Shown one piece after another: positions 1 through 11,179 of a stretch of DNA of 64,000 nucleotides. The translations under genes and the position numbers were made by a program. The stretch's first letter is position 1, and each line of letters begins with the position of its first letter. A model generated the notes under the pieces. The model had not been told where the DNA came from and made no database searches. It worked only from the letters and a program-made list of their open reading frames with translations. The stretch lies in contig OX465286.1 of NCBI GenBank assembly GCA_949987705.1, forward strand, positions 2,085,445-2,149,444, read 5' to 3'. Source of the DNA: Thereva unica (Eukaryota > Arthropoda > Insecta > Diptera > Therevidae).

Positions 1-1560
1 TCTAATTTTCTCTTTTTTTCTATCATTTCTTCAAACTCTTCTATCTGCCCTCACAACACGTACATACACCGTTTCAAGTAATTCATATACACAAAAACAC
101 CAGGTACATGCTTCTCTGTATTTGTTTATATTTATAGTAATGTTTTGATTAAACAAAATTATAAAAACAAATACATAAATAAAGACTAGACAGGTAAAAA
201 ATAAATAATTAAATTAGTTGATGTTAAACTTTTTTCACAATTCTGTTTTCATTGATGATGGTAATTCCGATGGTGTAGTTTATGAATGGAGGAGATTAAA
301 CCAGATTTGGAGAATCAACATTTTTCATTTCTTTTATTATATTTTTTTTTAAATATTGATACGAAAATTTATTCTATTCACCTTTTTTCTAAGTTATTTC
401 TGCATGAATTTTTCTATGTAGTATATATTTTTTGGACAACTTTATTTATAAATAAGCACAGCTAATAACAAAAACAAACTTAAGTAATTTTACAAGGAAA
501 AATGTGCCATCGGACGTTTCAATGAGATTTTTAAATAAAAATTGTGTGATTTATAAAAAAGAAAACCAACTTCTCTTCGGCTATCGTTGATTATTATTAT
601 TATTATCAATACGTGTCTTTATACACATATATTTTTGGATTTTCTCTTTCCCCGTGGACGAGATATATTTCAAGTAGTATATAAAGAAGCTTCATGCGCT
701 CTAGCAACCTTGAAGCCACACGTAAGCATCTCAACCATAAGAGCTATGAAAGTTGTTGAATTTTTCATTTGATACCAGCCACAGCCGAACACACTCGAAT
801 TTTATTATATTAAACACAAAATCTAAGGAAACTCCGGTATTATATGCTTACTATCTGCTGCTGATGATGATGAGATGCTAGTGGTGCGTTACAGGTAGAA
901 AAATTAAGATTTTTTTGTTGTTGTCGGTTGGCATCACCAACTGACTGGAGGAATAGAGAACACAAGGTACTGTCGTTGTTCGGATTAAGATGTTTTTTTT
1001 AGAAATGATCTAGGAAATTTTCGAAGAAAACAAATATGCACGCAGCCTCTAAGCGCTCGCACACGCCTGTTTTGGTGATGCCCGGATTACCACTTAGTCC
1101 TGGGGATTTTTCTTTTGAGGATGGCATCTTTTTGAATAAAGATCACATTATATATGGTCTCGGATTTTCTTGTAGCTCTTCCAATGTTGGGTCCACACAC
1201 AACACGATACATAGACATTTTATTCGGCAACGTACAGTCACCGAGCTACGACCACCCTCTAATTCTGACCATTTTTTATTTCTGTTAATAATTTTTTTTA
1301 AACATATAACAGGGTGGCCACTTTCTCTTAAGACCAAATTTCCCTAACTTTCCCAGGATTTCCAGACAATATTTGATTTTTTTCCAGACTTCACTTTGTA
1401 TCATGAAACTAGGTACGTTATTGTTGTTACAAAGGCTAGATTTTTTTAAATAAAAATTGACTTTAAGATCAAATCTGTTCTAAGATTGTACACATGTGTC
1501 TTCTGTGTCCTCGCATTACCAATAGCTCTGTTATTCTGAAATAAATACCACCTGGGTTAA
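1..1560. other. AT-rich non-coding stretch
   Basis: No gene is recognised. The sequence is AT-rich with poly-A/T runs and a short TGATGATGATGAGATG tract near 863-880 followed by GCGTTACAG. The longest open frame (1036-1347, plus strand) shows no domain, no coding-like composition and no splice context. Probably intergenic or intronic. Confidence 0.6.
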
Positions 1561-2117
1561 AGGGGCATCAAGGCAACCAAATAGCAAATTGCCTATTCAT
1601 AAATTGTGCGAACTCCGTATTTATTACAACCCAAAAGATCTATGGAGACGAACGGCTACTAACAAAGGCTGCGGAAGATAGTGGGTTGTTCCTTCTATCG
1701 AACCCCGAGAAGAGTTACTGCAGACGAACATCGAGCAGCTCTGTTAGCAAGTGAGGTATTTCTTCCGAAAAAGGTAATGGGAGACGGAGAATGGCGAGTC
1801 CTTCTCTGGATTCAGAAAGAGCCGCTGTTGCATAGATCATATTAACCACCTTGAGTATCACAGTGGAGCACTCTACTAAATTACAATCCCTCCTTAGTCT
1901 TGTGTTGCGGGGAAAAGTTGGCGTGTGGGCAAAAGGTGAGGTGAGTGGCGACGATCTCCAAGTATGCGCGATCGTCCTCAAAGGATAAACTTTTAGCCTC
2001 CAGCCAAGGAACTATTAAAGCCGATGAAGTAGCGAACAGCAAGACCACCTGCAGCCCAGCTAAATCCAATGAAAAATGATTAAATGCCAGGACTAGTAGT
2101 AGATTACCTTAGCAGCA

Positions 2118-2542
2118 ATGTTGCTCAGATTGGCAATACCTGAGAAGAGGCCAAGATCGGCTCAATCGGAAAACTCTAGCGGACCTAAAGCCCACATCTG
2201 GTTACCTAGAATCAACGACGAGGAGGAAAAGCTCTTTAAGTGTCCCAAGCTCCAAAATCCAGAGGTCCTGACAGACAACTGGGTGGTTATCAAGAGGTGG
2301 AAAAGGGTACCACGGAACTGCCGAAGAGCAATTCGTCCTTACTTCTTTTAATTAACGAGGAAAGCCTGAAAAGCTCGAGTTTAAGCCTCGGCACCTGTCA
2401 CATCAAGCTCAAAATATTCCAGGTGGATAAGGAGGAACTTGGCCGGATAGACGTAGCAAGTGACCTGCTTGAAGAAATATCTTTAACCAAAAAGACTGTA
2501 GCAGAGAGCTCAGCGGAGAAAGATGAAGTTTGTCTAGATTAA
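2118..2542 (+). pseudogene. Non-LTR retrotransposon ORF1 (gag-like) C-terminal remnant
   Basis: Two overlapping open frames (2118-2351 and 2240-2542) look like one frameshifted ORF1 tail. The first carries DNWVVIKRW and the second carries LLINEESLKSSSLSLG followed by KLKIFQVD. A basic W-x-V-x-x-R stretch followed by an acidic EESL-type segment just before the stop resembles ORF1 products of Jockey/LOA/R1-type LINEs. It is followed at once by an endonuclease start (2570-2640), which is the expected ORF1-ORF2 order. The family call rests on pattern memory and is moderate. Confidence 0.45.
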
Positions 2543-2569
2543 TCGCAAGCACTCGAGATGTGCTTTGGA

Positions 2570-2640
2570 TAATGTTAGTTTTTCTCAGAGAGGGAGACAT
2601 TGACATTGCCTTTGTTCAAGAAACGTAGGTAGGTCAACGT
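2570..2640 (+). pseudogene. LINE apurinic endonuclease, N-terminal fragment
   Basis: The plus strand reads FLREGDIDIAFVQET and then a stop codon before VG. The pattern (a short helix, then D-I-A-F-V-Q-E-T) is the catalytic-glutamate motif at the start of the AP-like endonuclease domain of LINE ORF2. It is interrupted after about 20 codons. The C-terminal half of an endonuclease of similar type reappears at about 3385-3520, with an unrelated RT tail between them. Confidence 0.5.
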
Positions 2641-3290
2641 CTCCAGATGCAGAGGTCTTAATCACTGGTATAAAAACCTTTTGCAAAGTAGAGGAACACG
2701 AGTTTAAGGTGGTAAAATTATTTACCTGCCTTGGGTCAATAGTAGCAGCTACAATAGCATGGAATCAGAAAACCGTCACGACTGCCAAGAGCCAACAAAG
2801 CCTACTATAGTCTGTCAAGACTCTTCAAAGCCAAGTATCTAACCATAACGTCTCAACTTTTACTATATAAAACAATGGTTTTACCGGAACTCAGTATCCG
2901 AAACGTGGGTGCGTAGCAGAAAGCATTCTAACCTCTTAGCAGTGTCCGAAAGGAAAATGGTTGGCCTCTATATGAGGAAGGACGATTCCTGAGACTACAA
3001 TGACGAGATCTACGGGAATAGATGGTGTGAAGAAAATAAAGCTCGGTACGCTCCGTTGGGCAGGGCACCTAGTTGGTATGAGTGAAGATGAACCTGCTCA
3101 GAAAGTGCTCTACGGTAAGATCTTTGGGGTGCGACAGCGAAGACCCAATCTCCAGGATGAACAGGACGCTTAGAGCTTAGCGATACCAAATTGGATGACA
3201 TCGGTTCAGAATCGGGACCGGTAGAGAGAACAGTTGCGAGATGGCAAGACCGGATCCCGATTGTAGAGACATCAAAGTAAGTTAGTAAGA
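2640..3290 (+). pseudogene. LINE reverse-transcriptase C-terminal region, decayed
   Basis: Read across several frameshifts, the plus strand gives EEHEFKVVKLFTCLGSIVAA, then YLTITSQLLLYKTMVLPEL-type, RKHSNLLAVSERKMV, YNDEIYG, KLGTLRWAGHLVGMSEDEPA and QKVLYGKIFGVRQRR. These are the classic landmarks of the region after the RT palm in RTE/L2/CR1-like elements (the F-x-YLGS, ERKM, LRWAGHL-x-RM and G-x-R-x-RP blocks). Stops and shifts are frequent, so it is inactive. It sits between the two halves of another element's endonuclease, suggesting a nested 5'-truncated insertion. Confidence 0.65.
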
Positions 3291-3384
3291 AAGTGGCAAT
3301 AAGCAAAGGCAAAGTACTATACACGAGATGTATTTTTGCCTCATGATGAACCTGCCGCCGATAACTAGCCTTCAACAACCAGCC

Positions 3385-3525
3385 CACAAGACGCAACTTG
3401 CTTGTAGGCTGTGACTCAAATGCAAGACGCACCCTGTGAAGAAGCCTTAATCAACGATCGAAGTGAGTCACTTATTGATTTTATACTATATAACAACCTA
3501 ACGGTCTACAATATCTAAAAACCGT
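3385..3525 (+). pseudogene. LINE apurinic endonuclease, C-terminal fragment
   Basis: The plus strand reads LLVGCDSNARRTL, and after a small frame change ALINDRSESLIDFILYNNL and TVYNI. This matches the endonuclease motif G-C-D-x-N-A-(H)-x-T-x-W-G followed by R-G-E-x-L-x-x-F-I-x-x-x-x-L-x-x-x-N of LINE ORF2. It ends in stops after TVYNI. It may be the remainder of the endonuclease that begins at 2570, split by the intervening RT tail. Confidence 0.55.
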
Positions 3526-3789
3526 ACAAGTAGTCATGAGAACGAGTGGTATCAAAACGGCGCTAATTGGAGGTCGGACCAGAGGGCCGCTTTTACCAAT
3601 CAGGCAGGAGATTTTTAATATCAGTGGAAGCAGTTACTATAATAATAGGGATCAAATATGCATTGGACTCTCCTACATTCCCACAGAAGGGTGCTGTGTC
3701 CACTGGGTTCGGCGGCGTTTTGCACCTTGTCAACGCCATTGTTTTCTTGTTCTTTTTTCGCTTTCTCCGTGAGCTGATATTTTAACAAA

Positions 3790-5640
3790 GCTATAAATAA
3801 AAATGAATTAAAAATAATATTCAAACATAACATTTGTTTTAATTATTTTTAATAATTAGAAATTACTTCAAGCCCGTTCACTTACGCCAATTGGATCCCG
3901 CGGGATCCCGAGATTTTTGACAGTAAAACTGAAGTGGGGATAAAAATATGAAAGTAAGAAAACGCTTTCTGGGATGTTTTTTTTGCAAATCAAGACCATA
4001 ACCTTGTGTCTTCAAATTAATGACATAAAACTATTGAAATTAATAAATTATTTATGAATTATTCAAAATCTGGTGTAAGCGACCAGGCCTATCATTTCAC
4101 GTCCATTTTGTTGAGTTGTCTTCTTCTTCTTAAAATATTCATAAAAATACAAAATGAAGGCTGAAATGTCAGATGAGGGGCCCCCATTCCCATTTACGGA
4201 AAATGAAATCTTTTTTTCTTCTCTTATTCGACAGAAAACGAAAATTTAAGAAATTCTACTTTAAAAATCACCCCAGTTTTAGCGTTCAAAGTTCTCCAGT
4301 TATGACATTTCTACAAAGCTCTAATGCTATAGAGAAATTTTATTATTATATATCCCAAAGAGTAAAAGGTTTATTATTCGTAAATTATAAAATAAATTTA
4401 AGTTAATTTAAAAACAAAATGACAAAAAGGGAAAATTTTTATGTAACCATCTGATAAATTTAACAAATATAAAATCATGTCACGTCAAACTCATATAGTC
4501 GGTCTCTCTTTCTCTACACCAAACACACAACAAAACTATGGGTATGTCACATAATGAAAAAAAGGATCTAAAATTCTTTAATGAAATTAAATTAATATGA
4601 TTCACCTATTATTACACAATTAAATATTATAAATCAATTAATTGTGTATTTTCTGTAACAATTTATCGCGGCACTTCCTTTCTTATTACCCAAAGAGTTA
4701 ATAAAAATTAATTTTTTGTTTCGATGAAAAAAGAATAAAAGAAGGAAAAACAACACACATCGCAAACACGCCCACTCACAAGCACTTCATGATTTTGGCA
4801 CACAGAGGGCACAATGGAAAATTGAAAAAAGAAAAATTCACCTAATATTAAAGAAGAGAAAAAGTAGCATGTAATTTTATTTAAATAAATATTTTCATTA
4901 GTAAATAGCGAACCTTTTTTTCGTAATTATCTGGGCTACCTCGTATGTCAAATCAGATATATTTAGTGTATGTTGAAAAAAATTATAATCAATAAAAAAA
5001 AGTCACGTTTTTATTGGGGAACGTTTTGTATGTTTGTTTTTGTATTTAGCTGAATATAACATAAATTCCGCACTTTTGCTTATACTGAACACACACACAT
5101 TCAGCCAGACACTCAACACAACCGATCCACGTCAAATTATATGCTCTTCGCTGCTGCTAAAACAATTGATAATAGTTGGCTAGGCATGTACGTTTTTAAT
5201 CATGAAAATTAGTAATAAAAAAAAAACAATCCGACATAAAAATGCGATCAAACTTCTAGGCCCGTGTCCTTTCGTTTCGCATGCATACACGGGTGTACAT
5301 CAACACATGTTTGTATGGATATAATTTTGGTAACTCGATTTGACTTTTTTTTAACTTCGATGGTTGTCTTATGGCCGTGATGGAAAAATGCTACACATGC
5401 GAATAAATTTTGTTTTTTTTTTGGTTGACGATTGACGAGCGGAGAGAGAGAAAAACGAAAATATATTAAAATGAAAAACGGAATTTTGATTAAAAAAAAT
5501 ATTAAATTTCTTTCACGAGCGCCCCGACAAGAGGTCTAGAGCCGAGGTAACCAGACCGGTGACAAATTGTGTAGTCTTCCCCTTTGTGTTAGAAACACAC
5601 GCACCGACTATATTGACAGAATACGGCGTCTTACTTTTTG
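3790..5640. other. AT-rich non-coding stretch
   Basis: No gene is seen. The sequence is strongly AT-rich with many homopolymer runs and no long open frame that looks coding. Probably intergenic. Confidence 0.6.
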
Positions 5641-5642
5641 AC

Positions 5643-6100
5643 GGAATTGAAAAGTGGAATTACCCATAAAATGTCCCATGTGTCTTAACAATAGATTAAC
5701 GACTTTAGCGACAGCTTGTGGGCAATTGAAAGTATACTTTTCGCTGTAAGCACAGGAAAATTGCTTCTTAAGCTTTTAAGTTTCATCCTAAGCACAAGAG
5801 AAAGCTCCAAAATTTTCTTACAATATGATTCACAAGAGTGATATTTTTCCGATGATAACTTTATATACAAAGTCCAAAGGTCTCTAGCAAATACAATTCG
5901 TTGTGTATGGAGGAGGCGGGTGGTATAATAATACGTAATTATCCACAAATATTGTCAATTCCATGCGACGACACAAGGCGAACTTGCTCTTTATGTCACG
6001 TTCAGTGCAAGAACGTGGAAAATGTAACAGCGACAGCTTGTGGGCAATAGATTGACGAAATTGAAAAGTTGGATTACCTATAAAATGTCCCTGTCTTTAT
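5643..6100. repeat. Short diverged direct repeat pair
   Basis: Two blocks occur twice. One is ATTGAAAAGT(T)GGATTACC followed by ATAAAATGTCCC, at about 5647-5680 and 6060-6092. The other is CGACAGCTTGTGGGCAAT, at about 5709 and 6031. The block order differs between the copies, so this is a rearranged dispersed repeat rather than a simple tandem. No coding content is recognised. Confidence 0.5.
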
Positions 6101-6466
6101 TAGGAAATATAGGCAATCTACTACTTTTTTGGTTTTACTGCTAGGCAATTTATCGGTCAATAACAATTAAAAAGAGAGTAGGATAGTAGGTTGGTATAGT
6201 GAATAATGAAATTAATAAAAGAAACATGTTTTTTTTGTGGAAGCATGTGTTTTTTTTTTCGAAAGGGGCAAGTACGTAGAAAATGTAACAATTGGGGCTT
6301 TGGGAGGCTCTTTTAGTGGGTACTACAAAACACCTGTAAAATGATGTACTGAGCCACCCAGGTGGGTTGCAATGATGTTTTTTTGGATTAATTACGAATT
6401 ATTACAGGTAAATAATCTAATTTCGCAATTAAGACATGGGTGTAGTGCATATGGGGGACATGGGTG

Positions 6467-8217
6467 TAGTGCATAGCCCGGAGACCGCGCAAAATCTTCG
6501 TATTTAATCGTACAATTACGCAAAAATAAAATAAAAATCCGCATTTGCCTCTAAGGGGGTCAAAACTCAAGGTCAAAGTTTGACCCCTTCTCGTATGCAC
6601 CCTATGCACGCCATCCATGTTTAAATTATAAAACTAGTTAATTACAATGTAATAATTCCTAATCAATCAATAGAAAGTCATTGCACCTCAACTGGGGCTC
6701 TAATTACATCGATTTATAGGTGCCTCATAAAATTCAATAAAATTTACCTTACTTTTGCCTCCCACGGCCTCAAAAAAAATCGTAGGGGGCTGTATGACCC
6801 TTAAAATTTGCGTAACAGTCCCTACTAGTAGGAAAAAATACCCGAAAAATCCCACCTTGCCTCTAAGGGGGCCATAAAACGAGTTTCATGGCTGCAACAG
6901 GTAAACTGCACTTATGCACTTCATGGAATTAATTACCACGGCCCCCACAAAAATCGTAGGAAGCTCGGAGACCCCGCAAAATCTTCGTATTTAATCGTAC
7001 AATTACGCAAAAATAAAATAAAAGTCCGCATTTGCCTCTAAGGGGGTCAAAACGTGTTTTTAAAGTTTGACCCCTTCTCGTATGCACCCTATGCACGCCA
7101 CCCATGTCTAAATTATAAAACTAGTTAATTACAATGTAATAATTCCTAATCAATCAATAGAAAGTCATTGCACCTCACCTGGGGCTCTAATTACATCGAT
7201 TTATAGGTGCCTCATAAAATGCACTAAAATTTACCTTACTTTTGCCTCCCACGGCCTCAAAAAAATCGTAGGGGGCTGTATGACCCTTAAAATTTGCGTA
7301 ACAGTCCCTACTAGTAGGAAAAAATACCCGAAAAATCCCACCTTGCCTCTAAGGGGGCCATAAAACGAGTTTCATGGCTGCAACAGGTAAACTGCACTTA
7401 TGCACTTCATGGAATTAATTACCACGGCCCCCAAAAAAATCGTAGGAAGCTCGGAGACCCCGCAAAATCTTCGTATTTAATCGTACAATTACGCAAAAAT
7501 AAAATAAAAGTCCGCATTTGCCTCTAAGGGGGTCAAAACGTGTTTTTAAAGTTTGACCCCTTCTCGTATGCACCCTGTGCACGCCACCCATGTCTAAATT
7601 ATAAAACTAGTTAATTACAATGTAATAATTCCTAATCAATCAATAGAAAGTCATTGCACCTCACCTGGGGCTCTAATTACATCGATTTATAGGTGCCTCA
7701 TAAAATGCACTAAAATTTACCTTACTTTTGCCTCCCACGGCCTCAAAAAAAATCGTAGGGGGCTGTATGACCCTTAAAATTTGCGTAACAGTCCCTACTA
7801 GTAGGAAAAAATACCCGAAAAATCCCACCTTGCCTCTAAGGGGGCCATAAAACGAGTTCCATGGCTGCAACAGGTAAACTGCACTTATGCACTTCATGGA
7901 ATTAATTACCACGGCCCAAAAAAAAATCGTAGGAAGCTCGGAGACCCCGCAAAATCTTCGTATTTAATCGTACAATTACGCAAAAATAAAATAGAAGTCC
8001 GCATTTGCCTCTAAGGAGGTCAAAACGTGTTTTTAAAGTTTGACCCCTTCTCGTATGCACCCTATGCACGCCACCCATGTCTAAATTATAAAACTAGTTA
8101 ATTACAATGTAATAATTCCTAATCTATCAATAGAAAGTCATTGCACCTCACCTGGGGCTCTAATTACATCGATTTATAGGTGCCTCATAAAATGCACTAA
8201 AATTTACCTTACTTTTG
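6467..8217. repeat. Tandem satellite, ~487-bp dimeric unit, about 3.6 copies
   Basis: The landmark AAAATCTTCG recurs at 6491, 6978, 7464 and 7951, giving periods of 487, 486 and 487 bp. Units are nearly identical, differing by a few substitutions and A-run lengths. Each unit is itself two diverged half-units of about 240 bp. Both halves contain a CACGGCC..(A)nATCGTAGG block, a CGGAGACC/TGTATGACC block, and TGCCTCTAAGGGGG followed by TCAAAAC or CCATAAAAC. The array ends abruptly inside a unit at 8217, about 530 bp upstream of the Bdp1 start codon. On the left, two copies of a GACATGGGTGTAGTGCATA motif border it (6434-6470). Open frames inside it are not conserved coding. Confidence 0.9.
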
Positions 8218-8479
8218 CAAATATTCGAGAGTACTTCGGAGTAGAAAATGGAACGCAGCTAATGCAGCACTATATTAAAAGATGGCGCTACATTTAAAGC
8301 TAAATAGCCATATTGAAAAAAAACTATCAAAGAAAACTCTCCAAAATATTATTTTCAAGGTAATTAAATATTTTGAAATTATTTTTTAATTTATAAAACA
8401 TTAAAAATATGTTTTTTTTTTTGAATTTCAAGTACGCTTGACAAATATTGAGTGCCCTTCCTGTAGTTGTATATCTAAG

Positions 8480-8649
8480 GTAAGTATGCCTTATCAAAAC
8501 CAAAGAAGAAGAAGCTAATATTTTGACATTTCTACAAAAATAATGGAATGCAGTGAGAGGCTGCGTGTGTTTTTTTAGTATAAAATAGGAAATCATGTTA
8601 CTTTAATAGGAAATCATGTTACTTTAATCAAAATTATTTATTGTTTCAG
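8480..8649 (+). other. Candidate 5'-leader intron of Bdp1
   Basis: A consensus donor CTAAG|GTAAGT ends at 8479 and a strong acceptor TTATTGTTTCAG ends at 8649, on the same strand as Bdp1 and 100 bp upstream of its ATG. A second possible short intron runs from GTAAGT at 8680 to TTTTTTTAAG ending at 8747, two bases before the ATG. These are splice-site readings only. Confidence 0.4.
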
Positions 8650-8749
8650 TTTGGATAATTCTATTTAATAATTGTGAAAGTAAGTAGAAGCTAAAACTAT
8701 CAATTACTACGATTTTAATTCAATATATATGTATACATTTTTTTAAGGA

Positions 8750-10684
8750 ATGTCTCTACGTCGTCCACGAGTGAAACCATCCGCTAATTTGGATATGAAA
8801 AGAAAAATAAAATCCGACAAACCTCCAGATGATCTTAAATTTAATATAGATGCAATTTTAGATCAAAAAGATATCAAATCCATTACACTCGATAATCTTA
8901 AATCGAATCAAATTATAGTTCAAAATCATGATACAATACGAACATTTAAGCAGCCACAAGCAGTTAGCTCAATATCCAAATTATCATCAACATCATGTAC
9001 TAGCACAACATTACCAATAGAAAGTGGTATAATAGGTTGTAATACAATAAGTATATCATCCCAGCCAGCATCGACATCCATTGCGATACAACAGCACTAC
9101 CAGCAGCAGCAGCAACAACATCCCACACAAAGGCCCCGTCAACGAATCCGTCCAATGCCATGCTTTGGTATACGAAGAAATAGTGTACAAGGCGCAAATT
9201 CAGATGCTGAAGATGATAGCAGAAAGCATCGTTCACATAATTATCCATATTATAGTGATATAACGCCGAATCGTCGACGTACAGTATCTGCATGCTCGAA
9301 TGCATCCGATACAAATATAGCAGTGCGCGATAGAATACGAAAGATATCAACAACAGTAGCAGCAGAAGATCAAGTACCATCAAGCAGCACAGCATCAAGA
9401 AATGAAAGAAAATCACCAGATAAATCTGCATTGAAAATGTTCGATTATATTTACTATAATCCAAATAAAAATCCAATGATAACAGAAAAGAAGCCGGACA
9501 TGATAATCTCAGAACTGAATTTAGACAATAATAATAGCAATTTGTGTGATCCAGATGCCTTGACAGAAGCTGAATCTTCAGATAAAGCAAAGGTTAATCA
9601 AGATAATGATAGTAACAAGGATGATACACAAAACGCCCCAGTACCACAATTAATACTATCAGCAAATGGTGAACTTGTTCTAGATGAAAAGAGCTTAATT
9701 ATAGAAACAACAGCCAAGAAAGAGGCACGCGCAACATTAGCTAAATCCGATGTAATATATCACGACGAGAATACTGGATGCAGTGGATTCTATCGTCGAC
9801 AGAAACGGACACGAGACTGGACATTTGATGAGACTGTTAAGTTCTACCGCTGCCTAAATACTGTTGGCACAGACTTCTCGCTAATGTTAAGTCTATTCCC
9901 AAATAGAAGCCGCCGAGATTTAAAGTTGAAATTTAAAAAGGAAGAAAAATGTAACGCTAATCTCGTCGATAAGGCGCTACTACATCCAAAAGCATTTGAC
10001 ATTGATGAATTGAAAATGCAATTTGAGAATGACGAACGCGAAGCATCTGAAAAAATAAACAAGCAGGAAGATGTTAAAGGGCGCGCAAAAACAAAACAAT
10101 TAAAGGACCGCAAAGGGAGCGGATTAAGTAAGGCAGCACGGATGCTATCGCAAGGAGATATCGCATATCAGAATGAGCATATGCTATTGAAACCTTCTAA
10201 AAGCAGTCGTCTTTGTAGTAAAGGCAAATTGAATATAGCAACAGCAGCAGCATCATCATCACTACCAAATCCAACATCATCACTACCGCCAGCACCATTT
10301 CCGGATGCGTTAACGCAAAAAGTAACTGCTGCATTGAACAATCAAGACTTAACAGATAGCCGAATGCTAGTTGATGCGATTATCGAAAAATATGAGCTAG
10401 AAAATAGCCAATTAGCAGCAGCCAAGCTAGATCATATTGATAATATTAGCGAATTTCGGGATGATGTTTTAGATATTAAAAACAAATACTATAATGTTGA
10501 CAATGTGCTGCAGGAAATTGCGGACGGATCATTGGTGCTTGTTGCTAGCGAAGACCCAGATGACCCTGACATGGTTAGAAATGAAATTTATTTGTATTGT
10601 AAAGTAACAAATGAATTAAGCGATGAGCCGCTCGATTTACCACGGGAAATTGTTGATTGTATCGCAAATGAAATATCGAAATAA
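8750..10684 (+). CDS. Bdp1: Transcription factor TFIIIB component B'' (Bdp1)
   Basis: This encodes a 644-residue subunit of TFIIIB, the factor (TBP, Brf1, Bdp1) that recruits RNA polymerase III to tRNA, 5S and U6 genes in the nucleus. The diagnostic part is a single SANT/Myb domain at about residues 354-400: RTRDW(357)TFDETVKFY, then GTDFSLMLSLFPNRSRRDLK and LKFKKEE. This includes the TDF-x-x-(I/M)-x-x-x-FPxRxR-x-x-LK signature typical of B''. The downstream acidic/basic helix (NLVDKALLHP...DIDEL) is also family-typical. The N-terminal third is low-complexity, with a Q/H tract near residues 113-121 and many S/T residues; residues about 495-520 are A/S/P-rich. It is an uninterrupted coding exon; the first ATG is used, just after a possible splice acceptor. 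An AATAAA lies at 10710-10715. Convergent with IleRS. Confidence 0.93.
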   Translation: MSLRRPRVKPSANLDMKRKIKSDKPPDDLKFNIDAILDQKDIKSITLDNLKSNQIIVQNHDTIRTFKQPQAVSSISKLSSTSCTSTTLPIESGIIGCNTISISSQPASTSIAIQQHYQQQQQQHPTQRPRQRIRPMPCFGIRRNSVQGANSDAEDDSRKHRSHNYPYYSDITPNRRRTVSACSNASDTNIAVRDRIRKISTTVAAEDQVPSSSTASRNERKSPDKSALKMFDYIYYNPNKNPMITEKKPDMIISELNLDNNNSNLCDPDALTEAESSDKAKVNQDNDSNKDDTQNAPVPQLILSANGELVLDEKSLIIETTAKKEARATLAKSDVIYHDENTGCSGFYRRQKRTRDWTFDETVKFYRCLNTVGTDFSLMLSLFPNRSRRDLKLKFKKEEKCNANLVDKALLHPKAFDIDELKMQFENDEREASEKINKQEDVKGRAKTKQLKDRKGSGLSKAARMLSQGDIAYQNEHMLLKPSKSSRLCSKGKLNIATAAASSSLPNPTSSLPPAPFPDALTQKVTAALNNQDLTDSRMLVDAIIEKYELENSQLAAAKLDHIDNISEFRDDVLDIKNKYYNVDNVLQEIADGSLVLVASEDPDDPDMVRNEIYLYCKVTNELSDEPLDLPREIVDCIANEISK

Positions 10685-10709
10685 GATTTACACAAAATTA
10701 AATGTATTA

Positions 10710-10715
10710 AATAAA
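10710..10715 (+). terminator. Polyadenylation signal of Bdp1
   Basis: AATAAA lies 26 bp after the Bdp1 stop codon, in the context TATTAAATAAAACTGG. Confidence 0.6.
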
Positions 10716-10739
10716 ACTGGTTTCATTTTTATTTGTTAG

Positions 10740-11105
10740 ACGAAGTAGTGCTGTTCATGCTGCTAGTGTAGTCTGCTTTATTAGTTCAAGGGTTTCCAAA
10801 CTAATTTTTGTAAAGCAGAGAGCGGCAAATTTGACGTCACAATTCTGGAAACTCAGATCCCAGTCTGCACCTTGGAAGAAGCCAATAAGCCTTAACCAAT
10901 TGGCTTTTCTATAATTCCAAACATTTTCTAGGAGAGTCCCGTCGACAACTAACCGATAACGGCTTTGACGCCGGCGGTGCCGAGATCAGAGTGTGAAGAA
11001 GGAGGAAGGAACTTATACTTGTGATGTCTGTCCGTCTAATCCGCTGTAAGTAAATAAATATTCATAAAAACAACGATAACATAAAATTAATTTTTGAATT
11101 ATCCT
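10740..11105. other. Intergenic gap between convergent genes
   Basis: Non-coding spacer between the 3' ends of Bdp1 and IleRS. It contains a TGACGTCA palindrome near 10833-10840 and no recognisable gene. Confidence 0.7.
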
Positions 11106-11108
11106 GAA

Positions 11109-11114
11109 TTTATT
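11109..11114 (-). terminator. Polyadenylation signal of IleRS
   Basis: TTTATT on the plus strand (AATAAA on the minus strand) about 66 bp downstream of the IleRS stop codon. Confidence 0.5.
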
Positions 11115-11179
11115 AGTTATTTTTCGTTGTTTTTTTTTTTTTTTCAAAACAAAACAAACTAAAATAAAAGATTTAACAT

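Noticed and set aside
1036..1347. 103-codon open frame
   Set aside because: No domain, no splice context, and low-complexity ending; consistent with chance.
6388..7912. Regular repeats resembling a CRISPR-like array or repeated genes
   Set aside because: The period is 487 bp with no unique spacers, in a eukaryotic satellite; open frames inside are not maintained between units.
9000..9590. 196-codon minus-strand open frame
   Set aside because: It is an antisense shadow of the Bdp1 coding exon.
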